NCBI GenBank assembly: GCA_023253245.1
Contig: JALRHB010000081.1
Span: forward strand, 1 to 6,058
Direction of reading: 5' to 3'
Length of the DNA: 6,058 bases
From: Polynucleobacter sp.
Lineage (GTDB): Bacteria > Pseudomonadota > Gammaproteobacteria > Burkholderiales > Burkholderiaceae
Shown: in pieces, positions 1-6,058 of the stretch
Layout of the letters: each line of letters begins with the position of its first letter
How positions within the stretch are numbered: the stretch's first letter is position 1
Notes under the pieces: model-generated
Databases searched by the model: none
Seen by the model: the letters and a program-made list of their open reading frames with translations, nothing else
What the model was told of the DNA's origin: nothing
Position numbers and translations under genes: made by a program

Positions 1-516
1 CTTGAGCATTTCAGCGCTCAAGTGAAGCGATGTTCCATTTCCGTTCGAGGCATAGTTCATTTTGCCTGGATTTGCTCTCGCTCTTTTCACCAGCTCTGCA
101 ACTGTATTAATGCCAGAGTCTGGATTGACTAGAAGAACATTCGGGAGTTGTCCAAAAATTGCGATAGGCTCAATATTACTTGGGTTGTATGGCAAGTTTT
201 TGTAGAGCGCTGGACTAATTGAGAGAGGCGGCGATGCCATTAGCAGGGTATATCCGTCCGGAGCTGCTTTTGCAACTTCGGAAGCACCAAGATTCCCGCC
301 AGCCCCAGGTTTATTTTCTACAACAATAGCCTGCCCTAGTTCGGTTGATAGTGTGGGCGCAATTAAGCGAGCCACATTATCAATTAATCCACCTGGTGGA
401 AACGGGACAATCAATTTAATTGGTTTATTTGGATAAGTCGTTTGTGCTATGGCAAAGGTAGAGCTGATAAGCATCAAACAGAATGCGCACATTTTTAATA
501 CTAAGGAATTTTTCAT
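1..516 (-). CDS. Bug/TctC-family tripartite tricarboxylate transporter periplasmic binding protein (3' part missing)
   Basis: The reading frame starts at the ATG at 516-514 and is still open at the left edge, giving 172 residues. Family members are usually about 320, so roughly the C-terminal half lies outside. Residues 1-24 look like a Sec signal peptide: Lys at 2 and 8, a hydrophobic core, and an AIA|Q cleavage site after residue 24. The mature protein opens with the family's first strand and ligand loop, PFPPGG at 38-43 followed by D46 and AR at 49-50. It continues with ENKPGAGG (67-74), the APDGYTLL segment (85-92) and a NYAS segment (154-157). Such proteins capture small carboxylates or related solutes in the periplasm, sometimes for a TctAB permease and often as orphans; no permease gene is visible here. 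The ligand cannot be read from this fragment. The start is preceded by a weak GGGA. It lies 80 nt downstream of cysB on the same strand. The family call is firm; the substrate is unknown. Confidence 0.93.
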   Translation of the reverse strand, partial: MKNSLVLKMCAFCLMLISSTFAIAQTTYPNKPIKLIVPFPPGGLIDNVARLIAPTLSTELGQAIVVENKPGAGGNLGASEVAKAAPDGYTLLMASPPLSISPALYKNLPYNPSNIEPIAIFGQLPNVLLVNPDSGINTVAELVKRARANPGKMNYASNGNGTSLHLSAEMLK

Positions 517-596
517 AAAGATCCCAATTAGTTAGGTCTAAAAGAGTACTGCAACGCTTTGCCTAGGTTAACATGAAGACTGAAATTGAGGACGAG

Positions 597-1538
597 CTAA
601 ATCTCGTACGTTTCTGATTCATTATTCATAGCCTGTTCAACAATCTTGCGCGTGAGTGTTGGTGAGAACAATTCTATGAAGGTGTAGACAAATGAGCGCA
701 AATAAGCCCCTTGTTTAACTCCGAGGTGGGTGACGTTGTTGCCAAATAAATGACCAACAGGAATCACACGAAGATTTCGATCTCGCTCAAGGTCATATGC
801 CAAGCCCGCAACGATTCCTATTCCCATACCGGCCTCAACATAAGTCTTGATTACGTCAGCATCGATTGCTTCTAGAATAATATCGGGACTTAGATTGCGC
901 TGGGCAAATGCTGCATCAATTTTGCTTCTACCAGCAAATGCTCGGTCATAGGTGATTAATGGGTATTTAGTAATCTCTTCAAGAGTGATGTTGGCTTGAT
1001 TGAGCAAGGGGTGGCTCAATGGCACCATGAGGACGTGTTGCCATTGATAGCCTGGTAGGGCAATGATTCCCGGGGTATTGGCAATTCCTTCTGTGGCAAT
1101 GGCAATATCAGCGCGATCGTGTGCCAAGAGTTCGGCAATTTGAGTGGGATTTCCTTGTTGAATACTCACCCGAACTTTGGGGAAGCGTTTGGTAAATTCA
1201 GTAAGTACTTTGGGTAAGGCATAACGCGCTTGAGTGTGCGTTGTGGCGATGACAAAACTTCCCTGATCTTGACTCGCAAAATCCTTACCAACCCTTTTTA
1301 AGGTTTCCACTTCTTCCAAGATGCGCTCAATCGAGGTGAGAATGCGTTTGCCTGGCTCAGTTAAAGAGCGAATTCTTTTGCCATGACGGCGGAAAATTTC
1401 AACACCAAGTTCGTCTTCCAATTCGATAATTGCTTTGGAGACCCCAGGTTGCGAGGTAAAAAGTGATTTGGCAGCAGAAGTGAGATTAAAGTTTTGCCTG
1501 ACCGCTTCACGCACAAAGCGAAATTGATGCAGATTCAT
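597..1538 (-). CDS. cysB: CysB-type LysR-family transcriptional regulator of sulfur assimilation
   Basis: This 313-residue protein is close to the 324 of enterobacterial CysB and looks complete. The N-terminal winged helix-turn-helix spans about residues 1-60, with the recognition segment TSQPGVSKAI at 28-37 and ELEDELG at 39-45. A linker helix follows at about 62-88, then the effector domain from about 92. The CysB signature TTHTQARYALP lies at 99-109, so T100, T102 and Q103 keep the positions known from CysB. QGNPTQIAE (128-136), IATE with T149, and DADVIKTYVEAGMGIGIVAG (226-245) also match CysB/Cbl rather than generic LysR proteins. In enterobacteria, CysB activates sulfate and thiosulfate uptake and reduction in response to O- or N-acetylserine. 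The residue corresponding to enterobacterial T202 is Ala here. The ATG at 1538 has GGAA 5 nt upstream. The gene follows lptG by 61 nt with its own candidate promoter. A Cbl/SsuR-like paralogue controlling sulfonate use is the main alternative, because CysB and Cbl are hard to separate by eye. Confidence 0.9.
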   Translation of the reverse strand: MNLHQFRFVREAVRQNFNLTSAAKSLFTSQPGVSKAIIELEDELGVEIFRRHGKRIRSLTEPGKRILTSIERILEEVETLKRVGKDFASQDQGSFVIATTHTQARYALPKVLTEFTKRFPKVRVSIQQGNPTQIAELLAHDRADIAIATEGIANTPGIIALPGYQWQHVLMVPLSHPLLNQANITLEEITKYPLITYDRAFAGRSKIDAAFAQRNLSPDIILEAIDADVIKTYVEAGMGIGIVAGLAYDLERDRNLRVIPVGHLFGNNVTHLGVKQGAYLRSFVYTFIELFSPTLTRKIVEQAMNNESETYEI

Positions 1539-1551
1539 ATGAATTCCATTA

Positions 1552-1580
1552 TTTATATCGATTGGGATATATTAAGAGAA
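1552..1580 (-). promoter_or_regulatory. Candidate sigma-70 promoter for cysB
   Basis: Read on the minus strand, TATAAA (1557-1552) matches five of six bases of the -10 consensus. It sits 17 bp downstream of TTCTCT (1580-1575), which matches only three of six at -35. The site lies in the AT-rich lptG-cysB gap and would start transcription only a few bases before the cysB ribosome-binding GGAA (1547-1544). The spacing is ideal but the -35 is weak, as expected for an activator-dependent or low-level promoter. Read-through from lptFG is also possible. This is a pattern match only. Confidence 0.35.
1554..1571. promoter_or_regulatory. Interrupted palindrome upstream of cysB, candidate LysR-type operator
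   Basis: TATATC (1554-1559) and GATATA (1566-1571) are perfect inverted repeats separated by 6 bp (GATTGG). The element is 16 bp from the cysB start codon and overlaps the candidate -10. LysR-type regulators commonly bind interrupted AT-rich dyads near their own promoters, and enterobacterial CysB represses its own gene, so an autoregulatory operator is a reasonable reading. Short AT-rich palindromes also arise by chance in such a gap. Confidence 0.3.
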
Positions 1581-1600
1581 TTCTATATGAGTTTTTAGTA

Positions 1601-2755
1601 TTAAGCTCTAGAGACCCAGCGTAAACCAATGATCGCCAAAATAAAGTAGACCAGAGGTGGCGTGATTGCAGTTAGTAGGGCTGGCCATGAGCCCAATAGA
1701 CCAACATTAGAAAAAAGGGAATTAAATAACTGAAAACTCATTCCGAGCATGATGCCGCCAAATACCTTAATGCCAACGCTTCCGGCACGAACCTTCAGGT
1801 AGGCGAATGGCAAGGCTAAGGTCAACATGACAAAAATCGTAAAGGGATAGATCACTTTTTTCCAAAAAGCAATTAAGTGACGGTGAGTATCTTGTTTGTT
1901 TTCCCGAAGATGGGAAATAAAGCGCCCCAAGCTAAAAATCGACATTTTTTCAGGGCTAACAAGTAAAACACTCAGAATCTGAGGTGTGACTTCTGAATCA
2001 AGGCTAACTACAGGATGGGTGATTGTGTGAGCTGAGTACACAGGATTAAGTGGGTCAGATTGCTTGATCTCTTTGAAGCGAGTTTCCGTAACATCATTGA
2101 GCACCCAAGTGCCACGTGCATCAAAATTTCCTGAGACTGCGCTACGGATAGATAGCAGACGATAGGCATCATCAAACTCATACATACGGATGTTTCTGAT
2201 TTGATTGTCTTGCTCTATCTTTCCAACATTCACATAGCGTACGCCTGGTCTCACTGGTCCACTGCCGTCTTCATCTCTTAAGCGATCTTTAACCCAAACA
2301 CCAGTTTTAAATTGGGAGCTATAAGAGGAGCCTAAGGCTTTCATCCGGATTTGATCGGATAGACTTTCAGTGTAGGGTCCAAGCCATTCGCTCATGATGA
2401 GCGTCAAAACAATCAGGGGGAGTGATAATTTAGCAAGTGTTCCTAGACCGCGTTTAACATCAAGCCCGGCAATTCTGAGAATAGTAAATTCTGATTGGCT
2501 AGCAAGCATTGCAAAAACATAAATGCTACCAATCAATCCTGCAATAGGAATAATTTCAGAAATTCGACTAGGCGCCTTCAAGACGACATGAAGTAATGCC
2601 AATTGAAGAGTGTATTGACCTTTGACCGAACCTAACTCACTCAAGATGTCAAAGAATAAAAAAAGTGCAACCAAGGCAAATAAGATGAAGCCAAAGGCAG
2701 CATATATTTGCTTTGCTAGATACCGCTCAAAAATATAAGGAAATAAATATTTCAT
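1601..2755 (-). CDS. lptG: LPS export ABC transporter permease LptG
   Basis: LptG is one of two inner-membrane subunits of the LptB2FG transporter, which extracts lipopolysaccharide from the inner membrane and drives it along the LptC-LptA-LptD bridge to the cell surface. The 384 residues show the YjgP/YjgQ layout. Membrane helices lie at about 17-38, 68-86 and 107-127, then a periplasmic beta-jellyroll at about 128-295, then helices at about 298-320, 329-351 and 357-380. The cytoplasmic segment SEFTILRIAGLD (88-99) between helices 2 and 3 corresponds to the coupling helix that touches the ATPase LptB. The jellyroll carries a polar Asp/Gly/Pro-rich stretch (about 158-171) absent from the 360-residue E. 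coli protein, which accounts for part of the extra length. The ATG overlaps the lptF stop as ATGA (2755-2752), and no Shine-Dalgarno is visible upstream, so translation probably reinitiates after lptF. LptB, LptA and LptC are not in this window. Confidence 0.95.
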   Translation of the reverse strand: MKYLFPYIFERYLAKQIYAAFGFILFALVALFLFFDILSELGSVKGQYTLQLALLHVVLKAPSRISEIIPIAGLIGSIYVFAMLASQSEFTILRIAGLDVKRGLGTLAKLSLPLIVLTLIMSEWLGPYTESLSDQIRMKALGSSYSSQFKTGVWVKDRLRDEDGSGPVRPGVRYVNVGKIEQDNQIRNIRMYEFDDAYRLLSIRSAVSGNFDARGTWVLNDVTETRFKEIKQSDPLNPVYSAHTITHPVVSLDSEVTPQILSVLLVSPEKMSIFSLGRFISHLRENKQDTHRHLIAFWKKVIYPFTIFVMLTLALPFAYLKVRAGSVGIKVFGGIMLGMSFQLFNSLFSNVGLLGSWPALLTAITPPLVYFILAIIGLRWVSRA

Positions 2756-3867
2756 TTATTGCTAAAAAAGGCGGGCAATTGACGGCGCCACCATTTCAAC
2801 GAAGGGTTCATTCGATTTCGAATCAGCAGGTAGGCAATACTAAAAGCAAATAGGTGTATGGGCCATGCAGCCATGAAAACATTCGCCTTACCTTGAGCAA
2901 CAAAGTTTTGCGTTAGATTGAGTAGGTTGCTATAGATTAAATAGATAAGGACTGCATAAAACATCGCTGTGTAGTTGCCAAGCCTAGGGTTGACATAAGC
3001 GAGGGGGATGGCAATTAACACAAGACCTAGTGCCATGAACGGTAGGCCAATTCGCCAAAGCAACTCTGCTCGATTGGGGTTAATGGTATTTGGATCCGGA
3101 TCATTAAGTAATTCTGAGATAGATTTTTCTCGATCTCTTGGAGCCGGATCGAGAGCGCTTTTGTTTTGAATTTTTGTGGTGTACTCTGCAAACTCTAAAA
3201 TGCGGAAATCGGGTTGAGTTGGCAAACCTTCGTAACGACGCCCGTTATTCAGTACGATTGATTTTTCGCCTCCTGCCCCGTTCTCAATAAAACCAGTTGC
3301 AGCTACTGCGACACTGAGGCGACCATTTTTATTTTCAGCCGCAAAGATATTTTTAACTTCACCTTTATCGATATCTAGTTCTTCGATGAAGAAGACTCGC
3401 TCTGCTTTGGCTGACTCCTTAAATTGACCGGCAGCCACCATAGAAACATCACTTCTTTGTTGGAAGCGCTGGCTAATGAGGGTGGATTCACGATTGGCCC
3501 AGGGCCAGACAAATAATGCAAGCAATGCGATGATGATGACAAGAGGAATCGCAAAACGCAAAATAGGGCGGATCAAGCTAGCTACGCTCAATCCACTGGC
3601 GAACCAGACAATCATCTCGGAGTCTTTATACCATCGCACTAGGACGATTAAAACTGCTACAAATAAGGATACAGTGAGTAAAACTGCCATATAGCCCAGG
3701 GTGGCAAGGGCAATTAACACTAAAGCATCTTCTGGGTTGACTACCCCATTAGCTGCAAACCCGAGGATTCGGATTACTAGGGTGGTAATCATGATGGTGA
3801 CTAAGACCAAAAATACCCCGCCAGTAGTAAAACTGAGTTCGCGGCGAAGAGCTTGATGAAAGATCAT
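2752..3867 (-). CDS. lptF: LPS export ABC transporter permease LptF
   Basis: LptF is the partner of LptG in LptB2FG, the inner-membrane LPS extraction machine. The start is set at the ATG 3867-3865, giving 371 residues (E. coli LptF is 366) and a typical N-terminus, MIFHQALRREL. The frame extends up to a GTG at 3900, but those 11 extra residues lack family character. Membrane helices lie at about 13-34, 51-78 and 103-123, followed by the periplasmic jellyroll (about 125-265) and helices at about 271-291, 298-318 and 332-350. VRILG (32-36) at the end of helix 1 and AQGQF-like AAGQF (145-149) match E. coli LptF. KDSEMIVWFASGLS (81-94) is the LptB-contacting coupling segment. The TGA stop shares ATGA with lptG. 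No clear Shine-Dalgarno precedes the chosen ATG, and a possible hairpin sits 18 nt upstream. The gene is divergent from pepA, as in E. coli. Confidence 0.95.
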   Translation of the reverse strand: MIFHQALRRELSFTTGGVFLVLVTIMITTLVIRILGFAANGVVNPEDALVLIALATLGYMAVLLTVSLFVAVLIVLVRWYKDSEMIVWFASGLSVASLIRPILRFAIPLVIIIALLALFVWPWANRESTLISQRFQQRSDVSMVAAGQFKESAKAERVFFIEELDIDKGEVKNIFAAENKNGRLSVAVAATGFIENGAGGEKSIVLNNGRRYEGLPTQPDFRILEFAEYTTKIQNKSALDPAPRDREKSISELLNDPDPNTINPNRAELLWRIGLPFMALGLVLIAIPLAYVNPRLGNYTAMFYAVLIYLIYSNLLNLTQNFVAQGKANVFMAAWPIHLFAFSIAYLLIRNRMNPSLKWWRRQLPAFFSNK

Positions 3868-3993
3868 AGGTAGATAATAAAGGTGGCCTGAGCGACCCAC
3901 TCAAGGCGTGAGCCCCTATCTCGGAGGATAATGGATAAATATCTGTTTTACCCCCTTGAATTTACTTAAAAAATACCGCAAGAGATAACAACC
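3868..3993. promoter_or_regulatory. Divergent lptF / pepA intergenic region
   Basis: This 126-bp gap must hold the starts of both the leftward lptFG unit and the rightward pepA-holC unit. The central part is AT-rich. GATAAT at 3927-3932 and TTGAAT at 3956-3961 resemble promoter elements on the plus strand, but neither has a partner at acceptable spacing. I could not assign a convincing sigma-70 pair on either strand. A weak purine tract AGAGA (3981-3985) 8 nt before the pepA ATG is the likely ribosome-binding site. That this is a two-way promoter region is inferred from gene orientation. Confidence 0.6.
3886..3907 (-). repeat. Inverted repeat, possible hairpin in the lptF mRNA leader
   Basis: GCCTGAG (3886-3892) and CTCAAGGC (3900-3907) are complementary except for one bulged A, and enclose a 7-nt loop. 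If lptF transcription starts upstream of 3907, the leader RNA could fold a 7-bp, mostly G-C stem ending 18 nt before the lptF ATG. No U-run follows, so it is not a standard intrinsic terminator. Function is unknown and chance occurrence is possible. Confidence 0.3.
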
Positions 3994-5589
3994 ATGCAAT
4001 TTAGTACCAAGATTTTCTCCCAAGCTGACATCAATAACCCAAAACAGCTTAAAGCGAGTCTTTTGAGCTTGCTAGCACACCCTTCTGATTGTTTGGTTTT
4101 GGCTTATTCCAAGGCTGATGTGGATGCTTTGGCGGGTTCAAAAACAAAGATTGGTTTACTAACTGAATTGGATCGTCTTCTTGGGGGGTCTGTAACCCAT
4201 GCAAATTTAGTGGGTGATCTCGATGTTCAGCAGGCCTGCGTTTGTACTTTGCGTGCTGAAAAGTCGTGGACTGCTGCGGGTATAAAAACAAAGCGAGTAC
4301 TTTTAGTATGTTTGGGCGACATGAAGTCGGCAGATGCCAGAAGTTTGACTGCCTTTTCTAAAATCGCTCGCGCAGCTTTGAAGCATCTTAGTAATGGTTC
4401 GATTCAAAATGCACTGTGGTTCATTCCGAGCTTTTCCTTAGGTCATCGCTCAGAATTTATTGCAGAGGAGGTGCGCTTGACCATTCAATATGCTGGAGAT
4501 CAGGCCTATCGATTTGGAGTTCGTCAGCCCGCTATGAAATTTAAGGCAAAAGACAAACCAGATACATTTAACCATCTGATATTTGCTGGAAATGACAATT
4601 GCGCCAAAGAGTTAAAGGCTGCTGTGGCAGAAGGTATGGCCATAGTTGAGGGCATGAACCTTACTAAGGATCTTGGTAATTTGCCTCCCAATATTTGCAC
4701 GCCCACATATCTAGGCAAGGCGGCGCAAGGTTTGAGTAAAAAAACCGCTCTCAAAGTAGAGGTTATGGGACGCAAACAGATTGAGGCCTTAGGGATGGGT
4801 TCATTCTTATCAGTCGCCCAAGGGTCAAGCACTCCACCGCAGTTTATTGTGATGCGTCATCAAGGTGGTAAGGTCGGTGAAGCTCCAATTGTTTTGGTTG
4901 GCAAGGGCATTACTTTTGACACTGGGGGCATATCACTTAAACCCGGTGAAGCAATGGATGAGATGAAGTACGACATGTGTGGTGCTGCTTCTGTCATTGG
5001 TACGATGTATGCCGTTGCTCTGATGCGCTTAAAAAAGAACGTGATTGGCGTTGTTCCTACTTGTGAAAACATGCCTTCTGGTCAAGCAACTCGCCCAGGG
5101 GATATTGTGAAAAGTATGTCTGGTCAAACTATTGAGATTCTCAATACAGATGCAGAAGGGCGCTTAATTTTGTGTGATGCCTTAACTTATGTTGAGCGCT
5201 TTAAGCCTAAGGCGGTAATTGATGTTGCAACCCTAACAGGTGCTTGTGTCATTGCTCTTGGGCATGTGCATAGTGGATTGTTTTCAGATGATGAGGGTTT
5301 GGTAAATGCTCTCACTAGAGCCGGACATGCTTCGCTCGATACTGTGTGGCGCCTACCTTTGGATGCTGCCTACCATGAGCAGTTGAAATCTAATTTCGCA
5401 GATGTAGCAAATATCGGCGGTCGTCCTGCAGGTAGCGTGACAGCTGCGTGTTTCCTATCTCGCTTTACCGAGAAATACAAATGGGCGCATCTAGATATTG
5501 CTGGTACGGCTTGGAAGAGTGGCGCGGCAAAAGGCGCGACGGGCCGTCCTGTGCCGTTACTAGTAAATTATTTGCTTGAACAAAAGTAA
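3994..5589 (+). CDS. pepA: Leucyl aminopeptidase, M17 family (PepA)
   Basis: This cytosolic two-metal aminopeptidase releases N-terminal residues from peptides during protein turnover and works as a hexamer in known members. The protein is 531 residues (E. coli PepA is 503). The N-terminal macrodomain-like region (about 1-190) is variable, and the catalytic domain runs from about 205 to the end. The active-site set is intact: K304 and D309 in GKGITFDTGG (303-312), K316, D327, and the M17 signature NTDAEGRL (384-391) holding D386, E388 and R390. These match E. coli K270, D275, K282, D293, D352, E354 and R356, so an active Mn/Zn enzyme is expected. E. coli PepA also binds DNA (Xer recombination at cer, carAB control); whether this one does cannot be judged from motifs. 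It is the first gene of its unit, divergent from lptF and 16 nt ahead of holC. The start is the first ATG in frame that gives a normal N-terminus. Confidence 0.96.
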   Translation: MQFSTKIFSQADINNPKQLKASLLSLLAHPSDCLVLAYSKADVDALAGSKTKIGLLTELDRLLGGSVTHANLVGDLDVQQACVCTLRAEKSWTAAGIKTKRVLLVCLGDMKSADARSLTAFSKIARAALKHLSNGSIQNALWFIPSFSLGHRSEFIAEEVRLTIQYAGDQAYRFGVRQPAMKFKAKDKPDTFNHLIFAGNDNCAKELKAAVAEGMAIVEGMNLTKDLGNLPPNICTPTYLGKAAQGLSKKTALKVEVMGRKQIEALGMGSFLSVAQGSSTPPQFIVMRHQGGKVGEAPIVLVGKGITFDTGGISLKPGEAMDEMKYDMCGAASVIGTMYAVALMRLKKNVIGVVPTCENMPSGQATRPGDIVKSMSGQTIEILNTDAEGRLILCDALTYVERFKPKAVIDVATLTGACVIALGHVHSGLFSDDEGLVNALTRAGHASLDTVWRLPLDAAYHEQLKSNFADVANIGGRPAGSVTAACFLSRFTEKYKWAHLDIAGTAWKSGAAKGATGRPVPLLVNYLLEQK

Positions 5590-5605
5590 GGGTAAAGGGT
5601 AGCCG

Positions 5606-6058
5606 ATGGCGCGCATCGATTTTCATAGCAATGTGAGTGATAAGTTGCAATATGCTTGTCGCTTAACGCGCAAGATCTGGAGTACTACCCCATCCGGCCA
5701 TCCCGTTCGAAATATCGTAATGGTTGGCGAGCGATCGGACCTTCAAAAATTGGATGAATTGCTTTGGACTTTCAGTGCAGTTGATTTTTTGCCGCACGCG
5801 TTTATTGATGATGAGGCGGCAATCGAATCACCAATTGTATTGAGCGAAGAATTTTCTGTGCCGGCCCTCTCAAATTTACCCCATGCTGATGTCTTGATTC
5901 ATTTGGGTATGCGTATGCCAACAGATGTGACAGCATTAGCAAACCGTTTTCCTAGAATCATCGAGGTGGTGACAACCAATGAGGCTGAGCGTCTAGCGGG
6001 ACGCGAGCGCTATAAGGCCTACCGTGATCTAGGGCATGAGTTGCATAATTTCGATCAA
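5606..6058 (+). CDS. holC: DNA polymerase III chi subunit HolC (stop codon beyond the window)
   Basis: Chi is an accessory subunit of the replicative clamp-loader assembly. In E. coli it pairs with psi (HolD) and binds the C-terminal tail of SSB, tethering the holoenzyme to coated single-stranded DNA. The frame from the ATG at 5606 stays open to the window end, giving 151 residues. E. coli chi is 147, so only a few codons should be missing. Family marks are LDELLW (49-54), DFLPH (60-64), DVLIHL (95-100) before the last strand, and the C-terminal RERYKAYRDLGHEL (133-146), which parallels RERYKAYR in E. coli chi. AAGGGT (5595-5600), 5 nt before the ATG, is a good ribosome-binding site and supports this start. 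The gene lies 16 nt after the pepA stop with no terminator between, so the two are probably co-transcribed. In E. coli, valS follows; that region is outside this window. Confidence 0.92.
   Translation, partial: MARIDFHSNVSDKLQYACRLTRKIWSTTPSGHPVRNIVMVGERSDLQKLDELLWTFSAVDFLPHAFIDDEAAIESPIVLSEEFSVPALSNLPHADVLIHLGMRMPTDVTALANRFPRIIEVVTTNEAERLAGRERYKAYRDLGHELHNFDQ

Noticed and set aside
551..562. Small inverted repeat GCAA-CGCT-TTGC between cysB and the binding-protein gene, considered as a terminator
   Set aside because: The stem is only 4 bp and is not followed by a proper T-run on the minus strand, so it does not qualify as an intrinsic terminator.
1541..1583. Two GAATTC copies (1541-1546 and 1578-1583) in the lptG-cysB gap as a repeat element
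   Set aside because: Six-base AT-rich matches in a short AT-rich gap are expected by chance, and the flanking bases do not agree.
3476..3694. Open frame of 72 codons on the plus strand inside lptF
   Set aside because: It is antisense to a well-supported membrane protein gene, has no ribosome-binding site or recognisable domain, and its composition is that of a frame shadow.
3868..3900. Upstream GTG at 3900 that would add 11 residues to LptF
   Set aside because: The extra residues do not resemble LptF N-termini, the GTG comes immediately after a stop in the same frame, and starting at 3867 gives the usual family length and sequence.
3927..3961. GATAAT and TTGAAT as a pepA promoter
   Set aside because: GATAAT lies upstream of TTGAAT rather than 16-18 bp downstream, and neither has a suitable partner, so no promoter pair was called.
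4049..5072. Three minus-strand open frames (4049-4291, 4524-4832, 4860-5072) inside pepA
   Set aside because: All lie antisense within the intact aminopeptidase gene, including its conserved catalytic part, and show no family features of their own.
5465..5650. Minus-strand open frame across the pepA-holC junction
   Set aside because: It is antisense to the pepA 3' end and holC start, both clearly coding, and has no recognisable motif.

Overview
This window looks like an ordinary chromosomal segment of a Gram-negative betaproteobacterium. A small-genome freshwater Burkholderiaceae of the Polynucleobacter type fits best. The reasons are a Bug/TctC-type periplasmic binding protein (a family expanded in Burkholderiales), a CysB-type regulator beside an lptFG pair, and base composition that looks moderate rather than GC-rich. 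The genus is inferred from recognition of the proteins, not from a search.

Layout: two divergent transcription units start from a 126-bp gap at 3868-3993. Leftward (minus strand) run lptF and lptG, which overlap by 4 bp and encode the two membrane subunits of the lipopolysaccharide export transporter. After a 61-nt gap comes cysB, a LysR-family regulator of sulfur assimilation. After a further 80-nt gap comes a tripartite-tricarboxylate-type (Bug/TctC) solute-binding protein, cut off by the left edge. Rightward (plus strand) run pepA (M17 leucyl aminopeptidase) and, 16 nt later, holC (chi subunit of DNA polymerase III), which runs off the right edge nearly complete.

How the genes relate: the lptFG/pepA-holC divergent arrangement is the same as in Escherichia coli, so it is an old housekeeping neighbourhood. 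LptF and LptG form one complex and are probably translationally coupled. PepA and HolC are functionally unrelated but share a unit. CysB has its own candidate promoter with an overlapping interrupted palindrome. The binding protein is the most accessory-like gene here, and its ligand is unknown.

I found no RNA gene, insertion sequence, CRISPR array, phage gene or defence system. No stretch longer than 126 bp lacks a gene. The findings are modest: possible regulatory structures, a substitution in the CysB effector pocket, and gene-context questions. I see no convincing evidence of an undescribed system.
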